Shown here: positions 1-6,696 of the stretch, piece by piece
Layout: every line of letters starts with the position of its first letter
Position numbering within the stretch: position 1 is the stretch's first letter
Assembly (NCBI GenBank): GCA_937885015.1
Contig: CALAAS010000013.1
Span: 1-31,516, forward strand
Source of the DNA: an uncultured Clostridium sp.
GTDB lineage: Bacteria > Bacillota > Clostridia > Lachnospirales > Lachnospiraceae
Direction: 5' to 3'
Length of the DNA stretch: 31,516 nt
The notes under the pieces: model-generated
Databases searched by the model: none
What the model was told of the DNA's origin: nothing
What the model saw: the letters and a program-made list of their open reading frames with translations, nothing else
Program-made: the position numbers and the translations under genes

Positions 1-78
1 AAATCTTGTAAAAAATCTTCGAATTGTTTTAGAAATCTGGTTATCATTTTGAGCGTCTTGTGTTATACTTTTGTTCAT
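1..78 (-). CDS. Probable IS transposase, N-terminal 26 codons (runs off window)
   Basis: An open frame begins at the ATG whose first base is 78 and reads leftward off the window without a stop. It starts MNKSITQDAQND and ends ISKTIRRFFTRF. A strong SD, GGAGGA (92-87), lies 8 nt upstream, and an extended -10 element lies further upstream (127-119). The N-terminal style, a short polar stretch then a helix ending in FFTRF, reminds me of IS4-type transposases of Clostridia, but 26 residues do not settle the family. Its upstream sequence is fused directly to a decapitated integrase gene, which fits the end of an insertion sequence. It could instead be another small gene of the mobile element. Confidence 0.45.
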   Translation of the reverse strand, partial: MNKSITQDAQNDNQISKTIRRFFTRF

Positions 79-118
79 AGCATGAGTCCTCCGGTTTTAA
101 TTGTTTTTGAGCAACTCA

Positions 119-127
119 ATTATACCA
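119..127 (-). promoter_or_regulatory. Extended -10 promoter element for the leftward transposase-like gene
   Basis: On the minus strand the sequence reads TGGTATAAT, a perfect -10 hexamer with the TGn extension. No good -35 is visible, as is usual for extended -10 promoters. Transcription would start near 112, giving a leader of about 35 nt before the ATG at 78. Confidence 0.45.
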
Positions 128-142
128 AACCAGACAGTATTC

Positions 143-1201
143 ATGCTATTTTTATGCCAGTTATTATTGAATTTTCAAGGTACATACGCATTTATTCAAG
201 TGCGAAGTTTGAGTAATCATATCATTCCAGCTTTAGGAAATAAAAGAATGGCGGATGTTACCCGTGGAGACATTCAAAAATTGTTTAATGCAAAGGCGAG
301 TTATTCAAGGTCAGTAGCAGAGCAGGTAAAAACAATCATGAATGTCTCTTTTCGTTATGCGGTAACGAGCAAAGTGATTTCTGTTAGTCCAGTGGAGGGA
401 GTAGGATTACCTAAAACAGAAACATCACAGAAGAAAACAGCTTTCAGAAGCAGAAGTATTGACACACAGAAAACACTGACGATGGAGCAGGTTTTAGTTT
501 TGCTGGAGAAAAGCAAGGATACCCCGATTCATATGCAGGTACTTTTTGGAGTACTTATGGGACTTCGCAGATCTGAGATCAATGGCGTAAAATATTCGGA
601 TATCGATTATATTAACAGAACCTTAAATGTGAACCGACAGTTGGGAAGGATACATAATGCGAAAAAAGAAGATTTTGCACCTAAAACATTTACGAAACAG
701 GAGGTGGGATTAAAGACAAAATCTAGTTACAGAGAAATTCCTATTCCAGATTATGTCTTTGAGGAAATCTTAAAGGAACGGCAGGTGTATGAAGCAAACA
801 GAAATCGTCGAAAGAGAGAGTTTCAGGATTTGGACTATATTTGCTGTTCTACTTATGGCAGACCAAGGAGTAAAGGATTCCATTGCAAGTATTATAAACA
901 ACTTCTGGCTGAAAGCGGGCTGCCAGATATTCGCTGGCATGATTTACGCAGTACCTATTGTACGCTTTTGCTGAAAGAAGAGTTTAATCCGAAAGCAGTA
1001 TCAAAGCTCATGGGGCATGCCAAGGAACTCATAACAATGGATGTCTATGCTGACAACAGGGAGATCATAGCAGATGGAGTACCAGAAATTGAGGCGTATA
1101 TGGAAATGGTGCTTCCAAACATGGAAGAAAGTGAACTCTTTAAAAACGAACTGTTGAAGATTGTGGTGGATGTAACAGAATTCCTTCCAGAGACAGCGTA
1201 A
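143..1201 (+). pseudogene. Tyrosine site-specific integrase, 5'-truncated
   Basis: This is a phage/ICE-type tyrosine recombinase that has lost its N-terminus. Recognisable sequence starts near base 182 (TYAFIQVRS, then NHIIPALGNKRMADVT), inside the core-binding SAM-like domain. The residues before it (143-181, first in-frame ATG at 143) look like translated upstream DNA of the neighbouring insertion sequence, and no SD precedes any start. The catalytic domain looks intact: an Arg in MGLRRSEI, HDLR (HxxR), then MGHA and the nucleophile in MDVYADN. The stop is at 1199-1201. The arm-binding N-terminal domain expected for a protein of about 400 residues is missing, so the gene is probably inactive although its remaining frame is open. 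It is AT-rich compared with uvrB and marks a decayed mobile element upstream of that gene. Confidence 0.75.
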
Positions 1202-1206
1202 AACAG

Positions 1207-1256
1207 AGAACAGATGTTTGCCACTTCTGTACTTTTGAAAGCGTTTGTGGTATAGT
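1207..1256 (+). promoter_or_regulatory. Possible SOS-controlled promoter for uvrB (LexA-like box plus extended -10)
   Basis: Bases 1207-1220 read AGAACAGATGTTTG, which fits the Gram-positive LexA consensus CGAACRNRYGTTYG at all but the first position. An extended -10 (TGGTATAGT, 1248-1256) follows, with only a poor -35 (TGTACT, 1228-1233). uvrB is a classical SOS gene, so an SOS box upstream is expected. However, it lies about 340 bp from the uvrB start, immediately after the integrase stop, so it could equally belong to the mobile element. Confidence 0.35.
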
Positions 1257-1276
1257 AGACGCAGAGCGTCTACTAT
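1252..1276. repeat. Perfect 11-bp inverted repeat (hairpin, 3-nt loop)
   Basis: ATAGTAGACGC (1252-1262) and GCGTCTACTAT (1266-1276) are perfect complements around AGA. No T-run follows, so it is not a typical rho-independent terminator. It lies just 3' of the integrase fragment, where attachment or excisionase sites often sit. It also overlaps the candidate -10 at 1251-1256. Confidence 0.55.
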
Positions 1277-1326
1277 CGATGGCAGTCGCCAAATGCCTGA
1301 AAGCAGTCACTTGGCTCGTTGCTTTT

Positions 1327-1335
1327 TGGTATACT
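1327..1335 (+). promoter_or_regulatory. Possible extended -10 promoter upstream of uvrB
   Basis: TGGTATACT is a good extended -10 with no recognisable -35. It would give uvrB a leader of about 215 nt that includes the inverted repeats at 1439-1486. Flanking it, the 9-mer AATGCCTGA occurs twice (1292-1300 and 1343-1351). Confidence 0.3.
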
Positions 1336-1438
1336 AAAGTGCAATGCCTGAGTCCTTTTTATATGGTTTGTTCCTGTTTCGTCCATATAGAATTACATGG
1401 GTACGGCAGGTTGCAAAAAAAGCAAATTGTGAACGGCA

Positions 1439-1506
1439 TTCGTCAAGGAACGATTTTCTTCCGATTTGCAAAAATTCCTTGACGAAAATAAAAAGTTCCC
1501 TGACGA
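1439..1506. repeat. 12-bp inverted repeat with a third related half-site
   Basis: TTCGTCAAGGAA (1439-1450) and TTCCTTGACGAA (1475-1486) are perfect complements separated by 24 bp. A third, imperfect copy in the second orientation, GTTCCCTGACGA, follows at 1495-1506. There is no T-tract. The arrangement resembles multiple protein-binding half-sites, for example recombinase sites of the adjacent mobile remnant, or an operator in the uvrB leader. The sequence does not decide between these. Confidence 0.5.
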
Positions 1507-1558
1507 TGTTTGCCTTATAGGCGTTCCTTTTTTACTCTGAAATCTGGAGGTGGATTTT

Positions 1559-3562
1559 ATGCAAAATGAACAAAAAATCTTCGAATTACATTCCGAATAC
1601 GCCCCCACCGGCGACCAGCCCCAGGCCATTGAGGCACTGGTGAGAGGCTTTCAGGAAGGCAATCAATTCCAGACTTTACTGGGGGTTACGGGTTCCGGCA
1701 AGACCTTTACCATGGCGAATGTGATTGCCCAGTTAAATAAGCCGACTTTGGTAATCGCGCACAATAAGACCTTAGCAGCACAACTCTATGGTGAGTTCAA
1801 AGAGTATTTTCCGAGTAATGCAGTGGAATACTTTGTATCCTATTACGATTATTATCAGCCGGAGGCCTATGTGCCGTCCACAGATACTTATATTGAAAAA
1901 GACTCTTCTATTAACGATGAGATTGACAAACTTCGCCATTCAGCGACGGCTGCCCTGTCAGAACGGAATGATGTGATCATCGTTGCATCGGTGTCGTGTA
2001 TTTATGGATTGGGAAGTCCCATTGACTATAAAAAAATGGTTATTTCTCTGCGTCCGGGGATGATTCGGGACCGGGATGAAGTTATCCATAAGCTGATCGA
2101 TATCCAGTATACGCGTAATGACATGGATTTTAAGCGCGGTTCCTTCCGGGTGCGGGGGGATGTGCTGGAGGTGTATCCGGCCTATTCTGGAGGCGATGCA
2201 TACCGTATTGAATTTTTCGGGGACGAGGTGGATCGGATTACGGAAATAGATACTCTGACAGGAGAGATTAAATCCCAGCTTGGGCACATTGCCATTTTCC
2301 CGGCCTCCCATTACGTAATTCCCAAGGAGCGGATGGAATTGGCAACAGCCAATATTCTGGAGGAAATGCGGGAACAGGTAGCTTATTTTAAAAGCGAGGA
2401 TAAGCTTCTGGAGGCCCAGCGGATTGCCGAGAGAACGAATTTTGATGTGGAGATGATGCGGGAGACAGGCTTCTGTTCCGGAATTGAAAACTATTCCCGG
2501 CATCTGATCGGGTCGAAGGCAGGAGAGCCGCCCTGCACCTTGATGGATTATTTCCCGGATGAATTTCTTGTCATTGTGGATGAGTCCCACATTACGCTTC
2601 CGCAGGTCAGAGGAATGTATGCCGGGGATCAGTCCAGAAAGAAAACGCTGGTGGAGTACGGCTTTAGGCTTCCCTCTGCTCTGGATAACCGGCCTCTGAA
2701 TTTCGGGGAATTCGAGAGCAAACTGGATCAGATGCTGTTTGTATCAGCAACGCCTTCTTCTTATGAGGAAGAGCATGAGTTGCTGCGGGCTCAGCAGATT
2801 ATCCGCCCGACGGGACTTTTAGATCCGCCCATTGAGGTGCGGCCGGTGGAGGGACAGATTGACGATCTGATTTCAGAGGTAAACCGGGAGGTAGAAAAGG
2901 GATTTAAGGTATTGATTACAACCCTGACCAAGCGGATGGCGGAGGATTTGACAGATTACATGCGAGATGTCGGAATACGTGTGAAATACCTTCATTCCGA
3001 TATAGACACGCTGGAACGGGCCGAGATTATCCGGGATATGCGGCTGAACGTCTTTGATGTTTTGGTGGGTATTAACCTTCTCAGGGAGGGACTGGATATT
3101 CCGGAAATTTCGCTGGTTGCCATTTTGGATGCGGACAAAGAGGGATTCCTCCGCTCCGAGACATCCCTGATTCAGACCGTGGGCCGGGCAGCCAGAAACT
3201 CAGAGGGGCACGTTATTATGTATGCCGATACGATTACGGATTCCATGCGGGTGGCAATAGAAGAGACGGAGCGCCGCCGCCGGATTCAGCAGGCGTATAA
3301 TGAAGCGCATCATATTACGCCTACCACCATAAAGAAAGCGGTTCGCGACCGGATTATGATTTCCCAGACAGCGGAAGGCATCACAAATCGCGTTACCAAG
3401 GATCCGGAGTCCATGGATCGGCAGGAACTGGAAAAACTTGTGAAAGAGATTACGAAAAAAATGCACCAGGCGGCGGCAGAATTGAATTTCGAGGAGGCCG
3501 CAGCTCTGCGCGACAGAATGGTGGAAATCAAAAAGATGATTCTGGATATGGATGAGAACTGA
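1559..3562 (+). CDS. uvrB: UvrABC excinuclease subunit B
   Basis: UvrB is the ATP-dependent damage-verification subunit of nucleotide excision repair. It is loaded by UvrA and recruits UvrC for dual incision. The 667-residue product has the usual length. It carries Walker A GVTGSGKT (about residues 42-49), the damage-probing beta-hairpin region (YYDYYQPEAYVP, about 92-103), a VDESH helicase motif, the helicase C-domain with TVGRAARN, and a C-terminal UVR domain (LNFEEAAALRDRM) that contacts UvrC. I chose ATG 1559 because GGAGG (1546-1550) lies 8 nt upstream; an in-frame GTG at 1550 overlaps that SD and is unlikely. uvrC lies in the same window at 15822 but uvrA is not present. An SOS-like box lies far upstream at 1207. 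Confidence 0.97.
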   Translation: MQNEQKIFELHSEYAPTGDQPQAIEALVRGFQEGNQFQTLLGVTGSGKTFTMANVIAQLNKPTLVIAHNKTLAAQLYGEFKEYFPSNAVEYFVSYYDYYQPEAYVPSTDTYIEKDSSINDEIDKLRHSATAALSERNDVIIVASVSCIYGLGSPIDYKKMVISLRPGMIRDRDEVIHKLIDIQYTRNDMDFKRGSFRVRGDVLEVYPAYSGGDAYRIEFFGDEVDRITEIDTLTGEIKSQLGHIAIFPASHYVIPKERMELATANILEEMREQVAYFKSEDKLLEAQRIAERTNFDVEMMRETGFCSGIENYSRHLIGSKAGEPPCTLMDYFPDEFLVIVDESHITLPQVRGMYAGDQSRKKTLVEYGFRLPSALDNRPLNFGEFESKLDQMLFVSATPSSYEEEHELLRAQQIIRPTGLLDPPIEVRPVEGQIDDLISEVNREVEKGFKVLITTLTKRMAEDLTDYMRDVGIRVKYLHSDIDTLERAEIIRDMRLNVFDVLVGINLLREGLDIPEISLVAILDADKEGFLRSETSLIQTVGRAARNSEGHVIMYADTITDSMRVAIEETERRRRIQQAYNEAHHITPTTIKKAVRDRIMISQTAEGITNRVTKDPESMDRQELEKLVKEITKKMHQAAAELNFEEAAALRDRMVEIKKMILDMDEN

Positions 3563-3587
3563 TTCATAATGCACCGCATATTTCCAG

Positions 3588-3616
3588 TTGCCGGAGAATC
3601 CGTTCAGGACTATAAT
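3588..3616 (+). promoter_or_regulatory. Sigma-A promoter for the ThrE-type exporter pair
   Basis: TTGCCG (3588-3593), a 17-bp spacer and a perfect TATAAT (3611-3616) lie just after the uvrB stop. The predicted start near 3623 leaves a leader of about 43 nt, so the exporter pair is probably transcribed separately from uvrB. Confidence 0.65.
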
Positions 3617-3665
3617 AAAAGTACCTAAGAGAATGGGCAGGCCGCAGATGCGGTGAGGAGAAAGC

Positions 3666-4436
3666 ATGGATTACGAAGCGCTTATGGAGCTGGCGGCGCG
3701 GGCCGGCGAAATTATGCTGATGAGCGGGGCAGAGGTATACCGTGTGGAGGATACGATCAGTCGGATTTTGGCCAGGTCAGGACTGAAAAAGATCGATGTG
3801 TTTGTATTGACAACAGGGATTGTGGCCACTCTTTCTGATCCATCTATCCGGGCTATTACTGTGGTAAGACGGGTCAGCAGCCACTCTACAAACTTAAACC
3901 GGATTTCCCGGGTCAACGATATTTCCAGACGTTTCTGCAGTGATCAGATAACGCTGTCGGATGCCCGGGCGGAGTTGGAAGAAGTGATCAGAGCGGCAGA
4001 ATATGGATTTTGGAAAAAGTGTGCAGGTTACGCTATGACTACCGGTTTTTTTGCCGTACTGTTTGGCGGCGGACTCTGGGAATGCCTGTCCGCAGCGGCA
4101 ATCGGCGGTGTTCTGGCGCTGGTGCTGGGGGGATCCGTCCGAATTCATCTGAACGATTTCTGTCAGAATGCGGTGGGGGCTTTTGCCATTGCCGTGGCGG
4201 CCCTGGGAATCCGTCAGATGATATTGCCGCAGCTGAATCTGGATGCTGTGATTATCAGCGCAATTATGCCGCTGGTTCCAGGAGTTACATTTACTTCTGC
4301 CATTCGTGATACACTGAATGGCGACTATAGTTCTGGAGTGGCACGCATGGCAGAGTCGGTGATTGTGGCGCTGGCAGTGGCATCCGGCGTGGGTGTGGCA
4401 ATGCTGGCGCACCAGATGATGGGAGGCGCAGTATAA
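3666..4436 (+). CDS. Threonine/serine exporter family, N-terminal half (YjjP/DUF1212-like)
   Basis: This 256-residue protein matches the N-terminal module of ThrE, the amino-acid exporter described in Corynebacterium, and E. coli YjjP. A cytoplasmic N-terminal part carries the family-typical stretch SGAEVYRVEDTI (about residues 20-31) and is followed by about five membrane segments from residue 118 onward, including the conserved MPLVPGVTFTSAIRDTLNGDY region. SD GAGGAG (3655-3660) precedes ATG 3666. The stop abuts the ATG of the second half, so the two are surely co-translated and probably form one transporter. The substrate is not visible in the sequence: ThrE exports Thr/Ser, while YjjPB is linked to succinate export. 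Confidence 0.85.
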   Translation: MDYEALMELAARAGEIMLMSGAEVYRVEDTISRILARSGLKKIDVFVLTTGIVATLSDPSIRAITVVRRVSSHSTNLNRISRVNDISRRFCSDQITLSDARAELEEVIRAAEYGFWKKCAGYAMTTGFFAVLFGGGLWECLSAAAIGGVLALVLGGSVRIHLNDFCQNAVGAFAIAVAALGIRQMILPQLNLDAVIISAIMPLVPGVTFTSAIRDTLNGDYSSGVARMAESVIVALAVASGVGVAMLAHQMMGGAV

Positions 4437-4874
4437 ATGATGAAAGAAATTCTTGTACAGAGCGTTTCGGCTTTTTTTGCTGTGCTGGGTTTTTCTTTGA
4501 TTCTGGATGTGCCGAAAAAATATCTTTTATGGGCAGGAGCAGCCGGAGGAGCCGGTTGGATGGCCTACAGACTGGCTCTGACGGCTGATATGACATTGAT
4601 TGCCGCTGCCTTTTTTTCCAGTCTGACAGCGGCAGTGCTGAGTCATATTTTTGCCCGCAGCCTGAAGGCCCCGGTTACGGTTTTTTTAGTAGCGGGGATT
4701 TTGCCGGCGGTTCCGGGGGCATCTATTTATCGCTGTGTGTATTATCTGATTCAGGAACAGACAGAACTTTCAAATTTTTACCTGGTGCAGACGCTGCAGA
4801 TTTCCGGTGCCATGGCAGTGGCTATTTTTATTGTAGATTCCCTGTTTCGCCTGGCACAGAGGAAGACGACATGA
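4437..4874 (+). CDS. Threonine/serine exporter family, C-terminal half (YjjB/DUF3815-like)
   Basis: This 145-residue polytopic membrane protein is the partner module of the preceding gene. Full-length ThrE proteins carry both modules in one chain; here they are split, as in E. coli yjjP/yjjB. About four or five hydrophobic segments are visible, with the family-typical ILPAVPGASIYRCVYYLIQ region near residue 90. The ATG begins immediately after the TAA of the upstream gene, with GGGAGG (4421-4426) as SD. The 3' end overlaps the convergent DUF5688 gene by 47 bp. Confidence 0.8.
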   Translation: MMKEILVQSVSAFFAVLGFSLILDVPKKYLLWAGAAGGAGWMAYRLALTADMTLIAAAFFSSLTAAVLSHIFARSLKAPVTVFLVAGILPAVPGASIYRCVYYLIQEQTELSNFYLVQTLQISGAMAVAIFIVDSLFRLAQRKTT

Positions 4875-5769
4875 GGCGGGACGGAAGATAGAGACAGCTC
4901 TGGGTACGGCTGTAAAAATAGACATGATCTGAAAGTCGGTCTTCTTGTGGAACGTCAGAGAGGTTGATGGATTGGATCATATGATTCAGTTCCTTTTGTG
5001 GAAGCGCTTGGCTGGCCGGGGTCAGAAGAACTTCATGAATGCTGGATGGGAGGACGATGAGATCGTCCTCCATTTTTTCGGCAAACTGTTTTAAAACCTC
5101 CGGATACAGGACGCAGGAAGCTCCGTAAAAGCCTTTTTGATTGGAAAGAACGTAGAGATTAACCGGCGGAACATCCTGATGTTCCGGAAAACAGTCGGGA
5201 TCGATCTGAAAGATTGCTTCTTCGATAGGGGTAATGCAGGACGGGAGAAGCCGCGGCGTGTTGGCCTGGGCCAGCTCACTGAGTTCCTCCAGGGTGGTGT
5301 TCCATAGATTCAGATGTTCGCTGTGGATCAGTGCTGTCATCTGTCCCTCTTCCTGTTCCGCCACAATCAGATAAAAGACGATGGCCAGATCCAGATAACG
5401 ATAGTGGGGAACAGAGGATAAGAGAATTGTATTGTCGGCAGCATTAATGAGTTTGTAGACAATACGTTCCCGAATGGAAGAAAAATCAGTGAGAGAATCG
5501 CTCAGGCTCTGGGGGAAATCCGGTTCCTCTTCGTAGAGCAGAAGGATTTGTTCTGCGATGACGGAGAGTGGAAGTCCTTGTTCGGCTTCGTCGTAGTATG
5601 AGTTCAGATAAACGGTGGGAGACAGTCGGGCGGTGGGGGCGGAGATGGTCAGTCCGTCCAGAAGCAGTCCGTTGTTTTTCAGAACTCGCTGCAGGGAAAC
5701 CTGAGCACGCCCGTTCAGGCGGTTTTGCACCATAGCCTGGATTGTGTTTAGAAATGTTTCATATACCAT
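4828..5769 (-). CDS. DUF5688-like hypothetical protein
   Basis: This soluble, acidic protein of 313 residues has no catalytic motif that I recognise. Its layout resembles the DUF5688 family seen in Lachnospiraceae: an N-terminal helix (YETFLNTIQAMVQNRL), a central RERIVYKLINAADN segment, and a C-terminal region with NLYVLSNQKGFYGASCVLYP and LPSSIHEVLLTP. The function is unknown. ATG 5769 has a very good SD (AGGAGGT, 5782-5776) 7 nt away. The gene converges on the exporter pair with a 47-bp overlap and no terminator between them, so antisense transcription of the two 3' ends is likely. No clear promoter is visible upstream. Confidence 0.7.
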   Translation of the reverse strand: MVYETFLNTIQAMVQNRLNGRAQVSLQRVLKNNGLLLDGLTISAPTARLSPTVYLNSYYDEAEQGLPLSVIAEQILLLYEEEPDFPQSLSDSLTDFSSIRERIVYKLINAADNTILLSSVPHYRYLDLAIVFYLIVAEQEEGQMTALIHSEHLNLWNTTLEELSELAQANTPRLLPSCITPIEEAIFQIDPDCFPEHQDVPPVNLYVLSNQKGFYGASCVLYPEVLKQFAEKMEDDLIVLPSSIHEVLLTPASQALPQKELNHMIQSINLSDVPQEDRLSDHVYFYSRTQSCLYLPSRLMSSSSVPGETGNLQ

Positions 5770-5946
5770 ATAGGTACCTCCTGAAAAATATTATGTCAAC
5801 TGCTTTTGACAGCTGCATGCGGAAAAACAGGAAAATTGTAACGGTTGTGAAGTGTTACGGAAAAAGCAGGAAATAAATCTTGCAAGGAATTGAAATAAAG
5901 AATATTTCTAAAAGAAAACCTGAAAAGGCGGGCAGAATGTCACGAA

Positions 5947-5975
5947 TTGACTTTTTCAGATAAAGATATTATAGC
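5947..5975 (+). promoter_or_regulatory. Putative sigma-A promoter upstream of a small ORF
   Basis: TTGACT (5947-5952), a 17-bp spacer and TATAGC (5970-5975). Transcription would start near 5982 and run toward the possible small ORF at 6069. It lies in a region with no recognised gene. Confidence 0.45.
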
Positions 5976-6068
5976 GGATGGGGCGTGGATTTACAAGGAG
6001 AATTTTTGGATCTGGAGGATCTGTAAGGACTGAAGGTTTTTGGAGTGGGAGAACAGGAGGATAGGGCA

Positions 6069-6188
6069 GTGGGAGAGCGGAGAGAAGAAGTAGATATCAT
6101 AGAACAAAAAAAGTTAGAAAAATATGCAAAATACAAAATAATTAAACAAATAATAAAAAATATTTATATAGAAAAAAGAAAACAATAG
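6069..6188 (+). CDS. Possible small ORF, 39 aa, charged helical peptide
   Basis: A GTG at 6069 is preceded by AGGAGG (6055-6060) at an ideal 8-nt spacing and opens a frame of 39 codons ending in TAG 6186-6188. The product begins with (V/M)GERREEVDIIEQKKLEKY and is rich in Lys, Glu and Ile with a heptad-like pattern, so it could form one amphipathic helix. Another in-frame GTG at 6045 would make it 47 residues. A plausible promoter lies about 95 nt upstream. I recognise no family, and the frame may be fortuitous because the region is AT-rich with few G/C-containing stops. Confidence 0.35.
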   Translation: MGERREEVDIIEQKKLEKYAKYKIIKQIIKNIYIEKRKQ

Positions 6189-6237
6189 CGTACATCAAAA
6201 ATAAATTAAAAAATATGCGGATTTTTAAAATAAAGTA

Positions 6238-6266
6238 TTGACAAAGCAAAAGAGAACGGTTATAAT
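6238..6266 (+). promoter_or_regulatory. Perfect-consensus sigma-A promoter with no recognised gene downstream
   Basis: TTGACA (6238-6243), exactly 17 bp, then TATAAT (6261-6266). It is preceded by A/T-rich DNA that could act as an UP element. It matches consensus better than most promoters in the window, yet no protein gene starts in the next 400 bp. Confidence 0.75.
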
Positions 6267-6272
6267 AAAGAC

Positions 6273-6650
6273 AACAAAAGAAAAACAAAAACAATAAAGA
6301 AAAGGAGGTAGATTCCACCGAAATAGTTAGCTTCGTCTGATTAAAAAATAATCAGACATAGGAAAAACAACAACCTAAATAAAAAGATCAAACAAAATCT
6401 ATAGAAATATCGATGAACAGTATTCGGTTTAGTAATATGACGAGAAAGTATTATTAAGAAGAACAGATTCGGAGAAGAAAATAGATAGGAAGAAACGGAA
6501 AAAGGAAATGTTTGATAAAAAAAGAAAAAGGTTGTTGGAAAAAAATTTAATAATAGATGTCACTGGTTAACGTAAGAGAGGTATAAACCAATGGACGAAG
6601 TAGTATAAGAGGGTATCGATAAAATGTCAATTTATCGATACCCTCTTAAT
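6273..6650 (+). ncRNA. Candidate non-coding or peptide-encoding transcript (~375 nt)
   Basis: The unit runs from the predicted start of the perfect promoter to an 18-bp terminator. Near the 5' end is AAGGAGGT (6302-6309) with no ATG, GTG or TTG at a useful distance; CCACC (6315-6319) can pair back to it. A 9-bp hairpin follows (GTCTGATTA 6335-6343, TAATCAGAC 6349-6357), then a long purine-rich tract (about 6453-6540). Only tiny frames exist: 20 codons at 6508-6570 (starting MFDKKRKRLLEK) and 5 codons at 6591-6608 after a GAGAGG SD, ending inside the terminator stem. It matches no RNA class I know (not tmRNA, RNase P, SRP or 6S by inspection). Confidence 0.45.
6606..6650. terminator. Strong bidirectional rho-independent terminator
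   Basis: TAAGAGGGTATCGATAAA (6606-6623) pairs perfectly over 18 bp with 6631-6648, with a 7-nt loop; the rightward tail is TTAATATAT. It lies between the rightward candidate transcript and the leftward radical SAM gene and can end both. Confidence 0.8.
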
Positions 6651-6696
6651 ATATAGATATATAGGTTTCGGTCGGGAAGACCCCGGCTGGAAGCGA

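Larger units (their letters stand above)
5770..6696. other. Long intergenic stretch without a recognised gene
   Basis: These 930 bp separate the DUF5688 gene from the radical SAM gene. Composition changes sharply: about 6000-6100 is G-rich purine, and 6100-6600 is strongly AT-rich, unlike any neighbour. It holds two rightward promoters (5947-5975, 6238-6266), a possible small ORF with a perfect SD (6069-6188), a hairpin (6335-6357) and a strong bidirectional terminator (6606-6650). A TGTCAA/TTGACA inverted repeat (5794-5811) lies close to the DUF5688 start. Confidence 0.7.

Noticed and set aside
1550..1558. GTG at 1550 as the uvrB start
   Set aside because: Its first base belongs to the GGAGG SD that serves ATG 1559.
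5794..5811. TGTCAA-N6-TTGACA inverted repeat as operator/promoter of the DUF5688 gene
   Set aside because: On the minus strand the TTGACA has no -10 at 16-18 bp, and a 6-bp arm is too short to assert as an operator.
6302..6326. AAGGAGGT at 6302 as an SD for a protein gene
   Set aside because: No ATG, GTG or TTG at a usable distance; the nearest frame (ATT 6312) ends after four codons. Kept only as part of the candidate RNA.
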